From contig JAQVXE010000007.1 in NCBI GenBank assembly GCA_028709305.1, forward strand, positions 1 to 47,684: a stretch of 47,684 bases of DNA, given 5' to 3'. This document shows, in pieces, positions 1 to 9,913 of this stretch. The notes under the pieces are model-generated. The model made no database searches. It saw only the letters and a list, made by a program, of their open reading frames with translations, and was not told the DNA's origin. Numbering within the stretch: the first letter of the stretch is position 1; the number at the start of each line of letters is the position of its first letter. The translations under genes were made by a program, and so were the position numbers. This DNA is from Bacillota bacterium. Its GTDB lineage: Bacteria > Bacillota > DTU025.

Positions 1-83
1 TTTGCGCGGTACACAATGGCCATCCCGCCTTCGCCTATGGTGTCGAGTATGGAGTATCTTCCTCCCAGAATCTCACCGGTCAT
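1..83 (-). CDS. prkC: Serine/threonine protein kinase (PrkC/PknB-like), N-terminal fragment truncated by window edge
   Basis: Minus strand from 83 reads ATGACCGGTGAGATTCTGGGAGGAAGATACTCC..., i.e. MTGEILGGRYSILDTIGEGGMAIVYRA, the kinase glycine-rich loop (GxGxxAxVYRA); SD GGGAGGTGAG just upstream; starts 4 nt after the PBP stop. Too short for the ORF track. Confidence 0.85.
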   Translation of the reverse strand, partial: MTGEILGGRYSILDTIGEGGMAIVYRA

Positions 84-87
84 CTGC

Positions 88-1512
88 TCACCTCCCAGTT
101 CCGGTCTTAGAGTCAAGAGCTACTTTCAAGATGTCGCCACCTAGGGGTGCGGCTGCAGACCCGCCCGCTCCAGCATTCTCCAGTACTATCGCTACTGCAA
201 TCCTTTGGCTGCCATCTACACCAAACCCGGCAAACCATGCATGGGGGCTGCCGTGAGGGTTCTGCGCAGTTCCAGTCTTGCCTCCAATATCATAGCCCCA
301 TCTCGCTGCAGAGCGAGCGGTCCCGCGCTTCACCGCCTGAATCATCCCGTCGGCAACCACATCAGCCGATGAAGGTGTGATGGCGGCTGCAAGCGCCTTT
401 GCCCTGGTTGTCATGACGGGAGTCCCGTCAGCCGCAGAAACACTGGCTACAAGATGGGGTCGCATCATTACTCCCTTGTTTACAACAGCCGCCGCCATCA
501 TGGCTACATGCATCGGAGTGACAAGGAGATCCCCCTGGCCTATAGCCAACTGCCCGATTGCGTCACCACTGACGCCAGCATCTCGCACCTTAAGATTTCC
601 CGGCGGTGTCGGAACATCCAATGGAATGCTCCTATCAAAGAAGAAACGTCGCAGCTGGTCATGGAGTTTCGGCCCCAGCCTGATTCCAAGTTCCACAAAC
701 GCTGTATTGCACGATACCGACAGAGCATCCCGTAGATCTACCCTTCCATGGGCTCCGGCAGGATCGTGGATAACGGTGCCTCCGGCTCTTGCAAAGCCCT
801 CACACTCGTATATCTCATCTGGGCTCGTCACTCCACAATCGAGCGCTATCGCGGCCACAGCCATTTTTATGGTAGACCCTGGCGGATACATCCCGCACGT
901 AGCGCGACAAACCAGAGGCGAATCATCTCTCGACACTATGCTATCCCAAGCAAGCTCCAATCCTTTCATAGAGTACCACGGGCTGCTTGCAACAGCAAGG
1001 AGTTCTCCGGTTGCTGCATCGACTACGATTGCAGCGCCCCTGCGTCCCCTAAGCGCTGACTCACATGCCTTCTGGATGTCAACATCGATCGTCAACCGGA
1101 CTGTGCAACCGTAGTCAGGCTGGTCTATGAGAGTCGACAGCACGCCCGTCATGTCATACGGCCCGCGCCTGCCCGAAAGCCATACATCATACGCAGCCTC
1201 AAGCCCCGACTTGCCAAGAATGGGGCTGGCATAGCCCACAAGCGGAGCCAGGGAATCCGGCCCACGGTACACTCGCATTGAAAGCCCAGGTCCAACAGAA
1301 TCACATATTACATTCCCATTGCGATCCAGGATCGATCCGCGAACCACATCTCTCTCGAGATTGGCCATGCGAGGATTCTCCGGGCTGGTAGCGAGTTCAT
1401 CAGCCGTTATTGCCTGGTAGTATGTTGCTGCAACAACCAAAATGGCACACCCTGCAATCCATGCCTGCAAGAGCCTGAGTATCCTCTGGTTCAACTTGGA
1501 CCGCCCCCACAC
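88..1512 (-). CDS. pbpA: Penicillin-binding protein transpeptidase (PbpA/FtsI-like)
   Basis: 474 aa; N-terminal TM; motifs STIK (SxxK), SCN (SxN), KTGTAQ (KTG). Confidence 0.9.
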   Translation of the reverse strand: MWGRSKLNQRILRLLQAWIAGCAILVVAATYYQAITADELATSPENPRMANLERDVVRGSILDRNGNVICDSVGPGLSMRVYRGPDSLAPLVGYASPILGKSGLEAAYDVWLSGRRGPYDMTGVLSTLIDQPDYGCTVRLTIDVDIQKACESALRGRRGAAIVVDAATGELLAVASSPWYSMKGLELAWDSIVSRDDSPLVCRATCGMYPPGSTIKMAVAAIALDCGVTSPDEIYECEGFARAGGTVIHDPAGAHGRVDLRDALSVSCNTAFVELGIRLGPKLHDQLRRFFFDRSIPLDVPTPPGNLKVRDAGVSGDAIGQLAIGQGDLLVTPMHVAMMAAAVVNKGVMMRPHLVASVSAADGTPVMTTRAKALAAAITPSSADVVADGMIQAVKRGTARSAARWGYDIGGKTGTAQNPHGSPHAWFAGFGVDGSQRIAVAIVLENAGAGGSAAAPLGGDILKVALDSKTGTGR

Positions 1513-2810
1513 GCTGCAAGACGGCGCCGTGTTGAGCCCAGGAGTATCCCAACGATCGCAAGGCTCGTAACCATGGAGGTCCCTCCGTAGCTTGCCAGCG
1601 GAAGCGTGACGCCTGTAAGCGGCAGCACTCCCAGATTCCCTCCGATGATGACAAAGGCCTGTACAGCTACTATATTGGCAGCGCCCACGGCACCCAATGC
1701 CCAGTAACTTGAGCCTGCGCGCCTAGCACATGAATAGCCATGCCCTACCATCAAAAAGTAGATAGCTATCAAACCAAGGGCTCCAGCTAGCCCGATCTCC
1801 TCGCCAGACGCCGAAAACAGCATATCAGTTACTGCCGCAGGAATCAGCCAAGGAGATCCGCATCCATAGCCCCGCCCGAAAATCCCGCCGCTGGCCAGAG
1901 CGTAGAAAGACTGGGCCATTTGGTACCCTGAACCTGTTGCGTCGGCCCATGGATTGAGCCACGACACGAACCTGACTCCAATGTGGGGAAAGACCTGGCC
2001 TGCCACGATCACGGCACCTGCTCCGATCCCTGCCGACACCAGGACCATCACTCTGTTGCCAGTGGCCACGTAAGCCATTGCCACGCATGATATGTATATG
2101 ACCATTGCAGTTCCTACATCGCGCTGAGCTACAGTAAGGAGCACTACGGCCCCCCACATCAAGATGGCCCGCCGGGCTTCAGCACAACCCCATATTTCCC
2201 TTGCCGGTGCGCGGGTTTTCGTCGCAGGATCAGCCGTGGACAACCTGGAAAAGCCGTCTGCCCCTGCGAGTATACATGCGATCTTGGCCACCTCAGAAGG
2301 CTGGAAGCCCATGTCGCCCAAGAATAGCCATGATCGAGCCCCTCCCCGTTCCTCGCCTACGATCAAGGTGAGCACCAGAAGGGCAATGGATCCGACCAGG
2401 GCCAGGAACCCCAAGCCTTCCAACTTTCGTCGGCTCTGGCAAACAGCAAAAAGCACCATGATAGCAGTTCCAAGCCATATGAAACCCAGCTGGCGCAGGC
2501 CGAGGTCAGGCCTGAGCCTGTACACTGTGGGGTAACCCATCACTACCGCAGCCCCGACCAACGGCAGCAGCACTTCATCTCCCTCGAAATGCCCGGCGGC
2601 AAAGAGAAGATGCGCCAAAGCAAATGGTACAGACGAGGCAAAGCAGTAAGCTACTTCCAGCCCAACAAGCTTTCCATTTCCGCCTAGCGACAGCGAGAAC
2701 CCCGCCATGAGCGACATGAGCATGACTACTCCTATGAGCGACCGTTCAGTATCCCTGGCATGATGCAGAGCAACTGAGGCATTCGGCGCCTGACTGTGCT
2801 CTTCCATCAT
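1491..2810 (-). CDS. FtsW/RodA/SpoVE family SEDS peptidoglycan polymerase
   Basis: 439 aa polytopic protein; QRDVGTAMV, GIFGRGYGCGSP, LPLTGVTLPLASYGGTS motifs; overlaps pbpA. Confidence 0.9.
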   Translation of the reverse strand: MMEEHSQAPNASVALHHARDTERSLIGVVMLMSLMAGFSLSLGGNGKLVGLEVAYCFASSVPFALAHLLFAAGHFEGDEVLLPLVGAAVVMGYPTVYRLRPDLGLRQLGFIWLGTAIMVLFAVCQSRRKLEGLGFLALVGSIALLVLTLIVGEERGGARSWLFLGDMGFQPSEVAKIACILAGADGFSRLSTADPATKTRAPAREIWGCAEARRAILMWGAVVLLTVAQRDVGTAMVIYISCVAMAYVATGNRVMVLVSAGIGAGAVIVAGQVFPHIGVRFVSWLNPWADATGSGYQMAQSFYALASGGIFGRGYGCGSPWLIPAAVTDMLFSASGEEIGLAGALGLIAIYFLMVGHGYSCARRAGSSYWALGAVGAANIVAVQAFVIIGGNLGVLPLTGVTLPLASYGGTSMVTSLAIVGILLGSTRRRLAACGGGPS

Positions 2811-3619
2811 GGCCTGGGCCCCCCTGAATCCGAAGCTTGAGAGCCCTCTATAGCCTCCGACGCCGAGAGACTCGAGGAAGGAATATCAGATTCCTCAGTC
2901 CGGACAAGAACTACAGTAATGTTGTCATGTCCGCCACGCGCCCGGGCCAGCCTGACAAGTTCCGTACATGCCTCTCCAGGATCATTCGACATGCTCACCA
3001 TCTGAGCTATCTCATCATCTGCCACAGTATCGTGCAGGCCGTCTGTGCAGAGTAATACAGCATCCCCGGGCATAAGCTGGTGCTCGCCCGTGTCGATGTC
3101 AAGATTCTCAGAAAACCCAAGCGCCCTCGTAATTGCATGTCGCTGTGGATGACATTCCGCTTCTTCAGGGCTGAGCAATCCGGATCTTAGCAACTCGCCC
3201 ACTACCGAATGGTCATCGGTCAATTGAACGAAGGAATCTGCGCGGAGCAGATACGCCCGGGAGTCGCCGACATGGCCAACTCTTAGGACTCCGTTACAAA
3301 GCGTAACAACCGTCAGAGTAGTACCCATTCCCTCGAGCTCATCAAGGTTTCGCGATGCTTGGATCACCCTGCGGTTCGCCTTGTCAATGCAGCTGGCGAT
3401 GTCGAAATCGACTAGGCCTCTCTCCCCATACTCCAAGGCAACAACTTCTATTGCAATCTCGGATGCTACCTCACCGGCCTTGTGCCCACCCATACCATCA
3501 GCCACAGCGTAACATCCGGAAGCAGCAAAATATGCATCCTCGTTACGGTCGCGCACCAGACCCACATCGGTAGCAAACCCAACCAACAAGTCCCTCACCC
3601 CATCCAGGCTAGCATGCAC
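2807..3619 (-). CDS. prpC: PP2C-family protein phosphatase (PrpC/Stp/PstP)
   Basis: 270 aa; RDRNEDAYF, ADGMGGHKAGEVAS, CTDGLHDTV, GGHDNITVVLV motifs. Confidence 0.92.
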   Translation of the reverse strand: MHASLDGVRDLLVGFATDVGLVRDRNEDAYFAASGCYAVADGMGGHKAGEVASEIAIEVVALEYGERGLVDFDIASCIDKANRRVIQASRNLDELEGMGTTLTVVTLCNGVLRVGHVGDSRAYLLRADSFVQLTDDHSVVGELLRSGLLSPEEAECHPQRHAITRALGFSENLDIDTGEHQLMPGDAVLLCTDGLHDTVADDEIAQMVSMSNDPGEACTELVRLARARGGHDNITVVLVRTEESDIPSSSLSASEAIEGSQASDSGGPRP

Positions 3620-3623
3620 AATC

Positions 3624-3818
3624 TCACACTATGTCATCGACATCAACATCAGGCAAATCGGCCGCTGATGGATCCTTGAAAAGTTGCTGGACGCATGTAT
3701 AATGGGATCTCCCATCGATCGAGGCATCGAGAACGAGCGCCCGGCAGACGTAGTAAAGGAACATGTACAGCGCAGCTACGCAAGCAAGCCTGAAAGCTGC
3801 AAGCGCTACACGGACCAT
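3624..3818 (-). CDS. Small single-TM protein, possible FhaB N-terminal-like orphan without FHA domain
   Basis: 64 aa MVRVALAAFRLACVAALYMFLYYVCRALVLDA...DVDVDDIV between rlmN and prpC; G-rich SD-like region upstream (GGAAAGGGGTAAG). Confidence 0.6.
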   Translation of the reverse strand: MVRVALAAFRLACVAALYMFLYYVCRALVLDASIDGRSHYTCVQQLFKDPSAADLPDVDVDDIV

Positions 3819-3825
3819 GTCTTAC

Positions 3826-4914
3826 TTACCCCTTTCCTAGCCCCTTCACCGGATCGCGTTCACTCTCACGCCGGCCCCACCTGCGCCTCAGCTGGCCACA
3901 GGCTGCATCTATGTCGGCTCCCATTTCACGTCTGACGGTAGTCTCAATTCCTGCAGAACGAAGTATGCTGACAAACACATCGATCGCTTCCCGTGAGGGA
4001 CGAGCAAACCCAGTCTCCTCCACTGGATTGAGCGGTATGATGTTCACATGGCACAGTGTGCCCCTCACCAGCCTCGCCAGGGATTCGGCATGGGCTCTTG
4101 AGTCGTTGACTCCGCCAATCAGGCAGTACTCATATGTAACACGCCTTCCCGTGGAATCCGCATAGTCGGCAGACGCCTCAATCAGCTGGCCAACGGGATA
4201 GACCTCATTTATCTTCATAAGCGAAGACCTCGTGCGGTCATCGGGAGCATGAAGGGACACCGAAAGCGTTACCGGAAGCCCTTCTCGAGCAAGCCTGCGT
4301 ATGCCGGGCACGATTCCACACGTTGAAATGGTAATGCGCCTGTAGCCGATGGAATATCCCCGCTGCCAGTTTATGAGCTTCACGAATTTCAACACGTTGT
4401 CGTAATTGGCCAATGGCTCACCGCTTCCCATCATTACGACTGAGCCGACCCGCCTCTCCTGACTACGAGCGGCAGTATCTAAACCCACTGCCAATATCTG
4501 ATCTACCATTTCGCCACACGTCAGGTTTCTTACAAGGCCTCCAAGGCCTGACGCGCAAAAAGCACATCCCATGGCACAACCCACCTGGGATGAAACGCAC
4601 AGGCTCAGCCCGTAGTCGTGCTCCATCAGAACCGTTTCGACGGCATTGCCGTCGGCCAACCCTATGAGGTACTTGGTAGTGCCTTCAGCCGAAGACTGCA
4701 CCGCCAAAACCTCAGGAGCACGCAAAGGACTTGCCTCTGCGAGCACCCGACGTAGGGAGACAGGGAGATTCGTCATCTCGTCGTATGACGTGACTTGCCG
4801 ACCATGAAGCCACTCGAGAACCTGGTCGGCTCTGTAAGCCGGCTCCCCCAGCGAGGCAAAGAAACTTCTGCACTCTTCGTATGACATGCTCTTTATGTCC
4901 ACAGTCTTAATCAT
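3826..4914 (-). CDS. rlmN: 23S rRNA (adenine2503-C2)-methyltransferase RlmN (radical SAM)
   Basis: CAMGCAFCASGLGG radical SAM CxxxCxxC motif, MGSGEPLANYDNV, HVNIIPLNPVE; start set at MIKTVDIKSM rather than the ORF start 4956. Confidence 0.93.
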   Translation of the reverse strand: MIKTVDIKSMSYEECRSFFASLGEPAYRADQVLEWLHGRQVTSYDEMTNLPVSLRRVLAEASPLRAPEVLAVQSSAEGTTKYLIGLADGNAVETVLMEHDYGLSLCVSSQVGCAMGCAFCASGLGGLVRNLTCGEMVDQILAVGLDTAARSQERRVGSVVMMGSGEPLANYDNVLKFVKLINWQRGYSIGYRRITISTCGIVPGIRRLAREGLPVTLSVSLHAPDDRTRSSLMKINEVYPVGQLIEASADYADSTGRRVTYEYCLIGGVNDSRAHAESLARLVRGTLCHVNIIPLNPVEETGFARPSREAIDVFVSILRSAGIETTVRREMGADIDAACGQLRRRWGRRESERDPVKGLGKG

Positions 4915-4963
4915 TCCACCAAACCGCCAGAAATCCTCCGTATTTCGACATCGCACGCAGCAA

Positions 4964-4994
4964 AGGCGACCCTACCCCGCAGGGAGGATCGCCT
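4964..4994 (-). terminator. Hairpin upstream of rlmN, putative terminator/attenuator
   Basis: AGGCGA..TCGCCT outer stem plus CCCT..AGGG inner stem, followed on the minus strand by TTTGC. Confidence 0.4.
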
Positions 4995-5041
4995 CGCGCT
5001 CCATTTTCACAGCCGCAGGCTCATGTTGCAAGCAGAGGCAT

Positions 5042-5063
5042 CTTGCCCCACGTGGCGGGCAAG
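5042..5063 (-). terminator. Hairpin after the BMP transporter operon
   Basis: Perfect CTTGCCC/GGGCAAG stem downstream of the last permease stop; no clear U-tract. Confidence 0.35.
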
Positions 5064-5114
5064 CATTGCCGGCCGGCTGGGGTATGAGCGACATCCAATA
5101 GTGGGATGGAGCAA

Positions 5115-6053
5115 TCAGGCACCGTCACGTCTGACATAGGGCTTGCCACTTGCAGCCGGTGGAACCGACCGCCCGATTATTCCTGCCAACGCCGCCATAG
5201 TGACGATGTAGGGCGTCATGATCAGGAACTCGCGAGGGATTGCAGTAAATCCCCAGTTCTGCGCAGTCAGCTGAAGTCCATCCGCAAGACCGAATAGGAG
5301 TGAAGCCCACATAGCCCCAACCGGCGTCCACCTGCCAAAGATGACTGCCGCCAGAGCTATGAATCCCTTGCCTGCACTCATTCCCTCTCTGAAGAGAGAC
5401 AGCTGGCCAAGGGATAGGGTGACGCCTCCCATTCCTGCAAGAAATCCGCTCAACATTACACATAAATACCTAATGCCCGAGACGTTTACTCCTACTGTAT
5501 CGGCAGCCTCCGGGTGTTCGCCACAGGCTCTTATTCTCAAGCCCAGCGGTGTCTTGAAGATCACGATCTGTGCGACTATCACAACTATGAACGCAATGTA
5601 CACAGGAGGCATGTTCCTATAGAAGATATCACCAAGAAGCGGTACATCTTTCAAAAAAGGGATAGTCCATGACGCAAGGCCGGGAACTGGTTCAGTCTGT
5701 CCAGCCCTGTGGAAGATGGCCCTGAGCAAGTAACCTGTTAGGGCGGCTCCAAGTATGTTTATCGCCACGCCTGACACAGTCTGGTTAGCGCGGTGCCTTA
5801 TGCATACCCATCCATGCAAAGCAGCTACTACGGCTCCAGACAAGGCACCCATCCAAAAGCCAAACCATGCGTTGCCAGTTAGGTGGGAGAAGAGAACGCC
5901 CATGAATGAGCCGATCAGCATCATGCCTTCTAACCCTATGTTGACCACGCCCGACCTCTCCGAAAACACGCCGCCCATGGCTGTCAGTATCAGAGGCGCA
6001 GCCAAGGATACAGTCGTAGCCAGGGCATCAGCCATGAAATACAGGAACTCCAT
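5115..6053 (-). CDS. ABC transporter permease, BMP/nucleoside-type (YufQ/NupQ-like)
   Basis: Polytopic; [37 protein letters not shown] motifs; start set at [12 protein letters not shown] immediately after the upstream permease. Confidence 0.88.
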   Translation of the reverse strand: MEFLYFMADALATTVSLAAPLILTAMGGVFSERSGVVNIGLEGMMLIGSFMGVLFSHLTGNAWFGFWMGALSGAVVAALHGWVCIRHRANQTVSGVAINILGAALTGYLLRAIFHRAGQTEPVPGLASWTIPFLKDVPLLGDIFYRNMPPVYIAFIVVIVAQIVIFKTPLGLRIRACGEHPEAADTVGVNVSGIRYLCVMLSGFLAGMGGVTLSLGQLSLFREGMSAGKGFIALAAVIFGRWTPVGAMWASLLFGLADGLQLTAQNWGFTAIPREFLIMTPYIVTMAALAGIIGRSVPPAASGKPYVRRDGA

Positions 6054-6054
6054 A

Positions 6055-7152
6055 CTAACGCGTCTCCTCCTTCCCAGCAACGTCCAGCTTCGCCATCCGG
6101 CGAATTGGGAGCCAGCCCTCGACAATCCCTTCGGCGGCCACCAAGAACACGACTGAGGCCTGGATGATGCCTGCAGTCTCCTTTGGAACCCTGGCCAACA
6201 GCTGCATCATCTGTGAACCTCTGTTCAGCACTCCGAAGAGTGAAGCTGCCGCCAAGATACCGTACGGATTTCCCTTTGCAAGCAACGCTACGGCTATGCC
6301 GTCGAATCCAAAGCCTTCAAAAGCGAACAGATCAAGAAACTTGTACTGAATTCCGCACACCTGTATAGCTCCTGCGAGCCCTGCCATTGAACCGGCAATC
6401 AGCATTGACCTTGCCATGGCGGTCGAAACGTCAATGCCGGCATATCGTGCAGCTTCCGGATTAAGACCCACCGCCCTTATCTCGTACCCCTTCGTCGTCT
6501 TGTAGAGCAGACGATAGATGAGAATGGCTGCAACAATCGCAATGATGATCCCCGAGTTTACCCTGAACTCAGATCCATGCCCGCCCACAAACCTCCATAG
6601 CTTGGCAGCGTCTGCGATTTCCGGACTGTACGGAGATGCCAAATTCGGATCCTTGATCGGACCATTGACTAGATAGTGGGAAAAATACAACGCAATGTAA
6701 TTCATCATGATGCTGTTAACTACTTCATGCACTCCGAATCTAGCCTTCAGGTAGCCTGGAACAGCAGCCCAAAGGCCGCCGGCAACCATTCCCGACAGGA
6801 TGGTAAGGGGTAGATGGATTATGCGAGGCAGCCCAGTGAGGGCATAACCGACGATGGCAGACGCCAGCATACCCACTATCATCTGGCCCTCTGCTCCAAT
6901 GTTGAACAACCCTGCCCGAAACGCCACTGCGATTGAAAGGCCCGTGCATATTAGAGGCGTAACATAGACAATCGTCTCCGAAAGATTCACTGGCGAGCCG
7001 AAGCAACCGCTTAGCAATGCTCTATAGGCATCAAGGGGATTTGCACCTGTAAACAGCATGAAAACCGCCCCTATTGCCAGCCCTACGAGTACTGCAACAA
7101 CAGGGACAAGCAGCTCACGCCACCATGCTTTGCTTTTGCTGTTCATGCTCAT
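6055..7152 (-). CDS. ABC transporter permease, BMP/nucleoside-type (YufP/NupP-like)
   Basis: 365 aa; [34 protein letters not shown] motifs. Confidence 0.9.
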   Translation of the reverse strand: MSMNSKSKAWWRELLVPVVAVLVGLAIGAVFMLFTGANPLDAYRALLSGCFGSPVNLSETIVYVTPLICTGLSIAVAFRAGLFNIGAEGQMIVGMLASAIVGYALTGLPRIIHLPLTILSGMVAGGLWAAVPGYLKARFGVHEVVNSIMMNYIALYFSHYLVNGPIKDPNLASPYSPEIADAAKLWRFVGGHGSEFRVNSGIIIAIVAAILIYRLLYKTTKGYEIRAVGLNPEAARYAGIDVSTAMARSMLIAGSMAGLAGAIQVCGIQYKFLDLFAFEGFGFDGIAVALLAKGNPYGILAAASLFGVLNRGSQMMQLLARVPKETAGIIQASVVFLVAAEGIVEGWLPIRRMAKLDVAGKEETR

Positions 7153-8711
7153 CTGCTCTCGCCTCCTGCCGCCTTGGGCTGCGGGCCGCGCATTGCTCCT
7201 GCCATCATCAAGCCCAGCTCTTCTTCTGTTACAGTGTCGGGATCAACTATCCCAACTATCTCGCCTTCATAGATCACTGCAATCCTGTCTGCCAACGCCA
7301 TGATCTCATCTAGTTCAAGTGAAACAAGGAGAACAGCCTTTCCGTCATCTCTCGCTTCTATCAGCTTTCTGTGAACAAACTCGATGGCGCCGACGTCAAG
7401 CCCCCGTGTGGGCTGAGCGGCCACTATCAACTCAGGCTCCCGCGAAAGCTCTCTGGCAACTATGACTTTCTGCTGATTTCCGCCTGAAAGCGATCCAGCC
7501 GCAACCTTCTCGCTTGGAGTTCGCACATCGAACTGCTCAATCAGCCTGCGCGCCTCCGTATGGATGGTCTCCCAATCAAGCTCTCCACGCCTGCTGAACG
7601 GAGCTTTGTAGTAGGTTTGCAGTATCATGTTCTCTGCAACTGTAAAATCCAGGATAAGTCCGTGGCGCTGGCGGTCAGATGGTATGTGAACCACCCCGGA
7701 TTCGAAGACTTGTCGTGGGGGAACTCCAGTCACGTCACAGCCGTTTATCATGACGCGTCCAGATGCTGGCCGGCGCATACCCGTAATAGCCTCAACAAGC
7801 TCGCTCTGACCGTTTCCATCAACACCCGCAATCCCGAGGATCTCGCCTGCTCGCACTGAAAACGAAACTCCGCGCACTGCAGGAAGCTGCCTGTGATCGA
7901 GCACATGCAATGCATCGACGTCTAGAATGCTCTCGTCTGGGCTTGCAGGGCCCTTTTCAACGACGAGTTCTACGTCACGGCCTACCATCATCCTGGCAAG
8001 CTCCTGCTGGCTAGTCTCGGGCGTCGCAACAGTGCCGATTGACTTGCCCCGCCTGAGCACAGTTACATGATCTGATATGTCGAGCACCTCTTTGAGCTTA
8101 TGGCTAATGAATATGATGGACTTGCCTTGCTCGGTGAGGTTTCGCATGATCTCAAATAGCTCTACTACTTCCTGGGGAGTCAGCACTGCTGTAGGTTCAT
8201 CAAGCACTAGTATTTCAGCGCCACGAAGCAGCGCTTTGAGTATCTCGACTCTCTGCTGCATTCCTACTGAGATATCCATGACTTTGGCATGGGGGTCTAT
8301 GGCCAGGCCATACGCCTCTGATATTTCATTGGCCTTGGCAATGGCACTCTCCATGTCCATGAAAATCCCATGTTTCCTCGGCTCAGCTCCCAGCACAAGA
8401 TTCTCGGCAACAGTAAACGGAGGTATCAACATGAAGTGTTGATGCACCATGCCAATTCCAAGACTAATGGCATCATTGGGCTCCTGGATAGACACGTCTT
8501 TTCCATCGACAAGAACCGTTCCCTCGTCGGCCTGGTACAATCCATAAAGGATCTTCATGAGCGTCGTCTTTCCGGCACCATTCTCTCCGAGCAGCGCGTG
8601 GATTCCGCCCTTGTTAAGCCTGAAATCGACATGGTCGTTTGCAAGAACTCCAGGAAACTGCTTGGTTATGCCGCGCATTTCTAGCACTGGGACACTCTGG
8701 GGCTTACCCAT
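7149..8711 (-). CDS. ABC transporter ATP-binding protein, duplicated NBD, BMP/nucleoside-type (YufO/NupO-like)
   Basis: 520 aa; Walker A GENGAGKTT, ISVGMQQRVEILKAL signature, second NBD GVDGNGQSE and LSGGNQQKVIVAREL. Confidence 0.93.
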   Translation of the reverse strand: MGKPQSVPVLEMRGITKQFPGVLANDHVDFRLNKGGIHALLGENGAGKTTLMKILYGLYQADEGTVLVDGKDVSIQEPNDAISLGIGMVHQHFMLIPPFTVAENLVLGAEPRKHGIFMDMESAIAKANEISEAYGLAIDPHAKVMDISVGMQQRVEILKALLRGAEILVLDEPTAVLTPQEVVELFEIMRNLTEQGKSIIFISHKLKEVLDISDHVTVLRRGKSIGTVATPETSQQELARMMVGRDVELVVEKGPASPDESILDVDALHVLDHRQLPAVRGVSFSVRAGEILGIAGVDGNGQSELVEAITGMRRPASGRVMINGCDVTGVPPRQVFESGVVHIPSDRQRHGLILDFTVAENMILQTYYKAPFSRRGELDWETIHTEARRLIEQFDVRTPSEKVAAGSLSGGNQQKVIVARELSREPELIVAAQPTRGLDVGAIEFVHRKLIEARDDGKAVLLVSLELDEIMALADRIAVIYEGEIVGIVDPDTVTEEELGLMMAGAMRGPQPKAAGGESR

Positions 8712-8741
8712 AAAAGTCCCTCCAGTAAGATGGCATTATGA

Positions 8742-8775
8742 TTGGGCGCCAGACCCTGAGGCAGTCGGCGCCCAA
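8742..8775 (-). promoter_or_regulatory. Intergenic hairpin between the BMP substrate-binding gene and the ATPase gene
   Basis: Perfect 9-bp stem TTGGGCGCC/GGCGCCCAA in the 179-nt gap of the operon. Confidence 0.5.
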
Positions 8776-8890
8776 CCTCAGATTGCATTAGGTTCGCGCT
8801 GCTTCATAAGCAACAACCTGACTCACGGTTCTCCGCTTGTTCGAATCAGATTAGAGAACCACAGTCGAAAACCATTGCCACATTCCTTGC

Positions 8891-9913
8891 CTACTTCTTA
8901 TATAGCTTGTCTGCGTCGGCAGGGAACTCGGGAACCACGTACTCGCCCCTGGCGATAATTTTGGCCCACTCGAGAGCCTTGGCCGTGGCTGATGCGGATG
9001 CCCTGTTGGACTTCTCCGGAGCCAGTCCGACAGCGTTTTCACGCAGGCCCAGAACGACAGTCCGTCCCGTAAAGCCCGGCTTCAGCAACATCTTGGTGCC
9101 CTCAAAAACACCAACGTCTACCCTCTTGATCATGGAGTTCAACACGTTGTTAGGAGCCAGATGGTTCTGGTCGGAATCGACACCTATGGCCCACTTGCCG
9201 TGATCCTCAGCTGCGCGGATAACCCCGATTCCCGTGGAACCGGCAGCGTGGAACACTACGTCTGCCTTTCTGCCGCGGAACATCGAGTCAGCAACGCTCT
9301 TGCCCTTGCCAGGATCATCAAAGACGCCACTGTAGTTCACTATGACGTTCATCTTCGGGTTGGTCTTCCACACTCCCGCTTTATAGCCCGCCTCAAATCT
9401 GTGAATCACGGGAATATCCATGCCGCCTACAAAGCCTACAGTGTTCGTCTGCGTGGTAAGCGCAGCAAGTACGCCAACCAAGAAGGAGCCCTCATGCTCC
9501 TTGTACAGAATCCCGAGCACATTGGGGATAGCCCTGTATTCCTCTTCGGAATAGCCATGGTCAATGATTCCAAACTTGGTGTTCGGGAACTGCTTGGCCA
9601 CCTTCTGAACAGCGTCAGCCATCAGGAAGCCAATGCCCCAAACGACATCGTAGCCTTCTCTGGCAAGGCTGGCAAGGTTTGGCTCATAGTCAGACGGTGT
9701 ATTTGACTCAACATACCGTGTGCCATGGCCCAACTCGTTCGCAAGCCGCTGCAGGCCTACATAAGCCGAGTCATTAAAGGACTGGTCGCCCAGACCGCCA
9801 ATGTCAAACACAATTCCAACCTTAGGCGCCGGGGCAGCAAAGCCGCTGAATGCGCAACCCACAAGCATCCCCACAGCCAGGAGAATAACTAAGACACGAT
9901 TAAGAGACTTCAT
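8891..9913 (-). CDS. BMP-family substrate-binding lipoprotein (Med/BmpA/NupN-like)
   Basis: 340 aa; lipobox LVGC; KVGIVFDIGGLGDQSFNDSAY, GFVGGMDIP motifs. Confidence 0.92.
   Translation of the reverse strand: MKSLNRVLVILLAVGMLVGCAFSGFAAPAPKVGIVFDIGGLGDQSFNDSAYVGLQRLANELGHGTRYVESNTPSDYEPNLASLAREGYDVVWGIGFLMADAVQKVAKQFPNTKFGIIDHGYSEEEYRAIPNVLGILYKEHEGSFLVGVLAALTTQTNTVGFVGGMDIPVIHRFEAGYKAGVWKTNPKMNVIVNYSGVFDDPGKGKSVADSMFRGRKADVVFHAAGSTGIGVIRAAEDHGKWAIGVDSDQNHLAPNNVLNSMIKRVDVGVFEGTKMLLKPGFTGRTVVLGLRENAVGLAPEKSNRASASATAKALEWAKIIARGEYVVPEFPADADKLYKK

Noticed and set aside
377-1114. 245-aa plus-strand ORF
   Set aside because: Antisense to the PBP gene, which carries all transpeptidase motifs.
8827-8860. 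tRNA-like TTCGAA loop between hairpin arms
   Set aside because: No acceptor stem, D-arm or anticodon arm; only a hairpin with a T-loop-like string.
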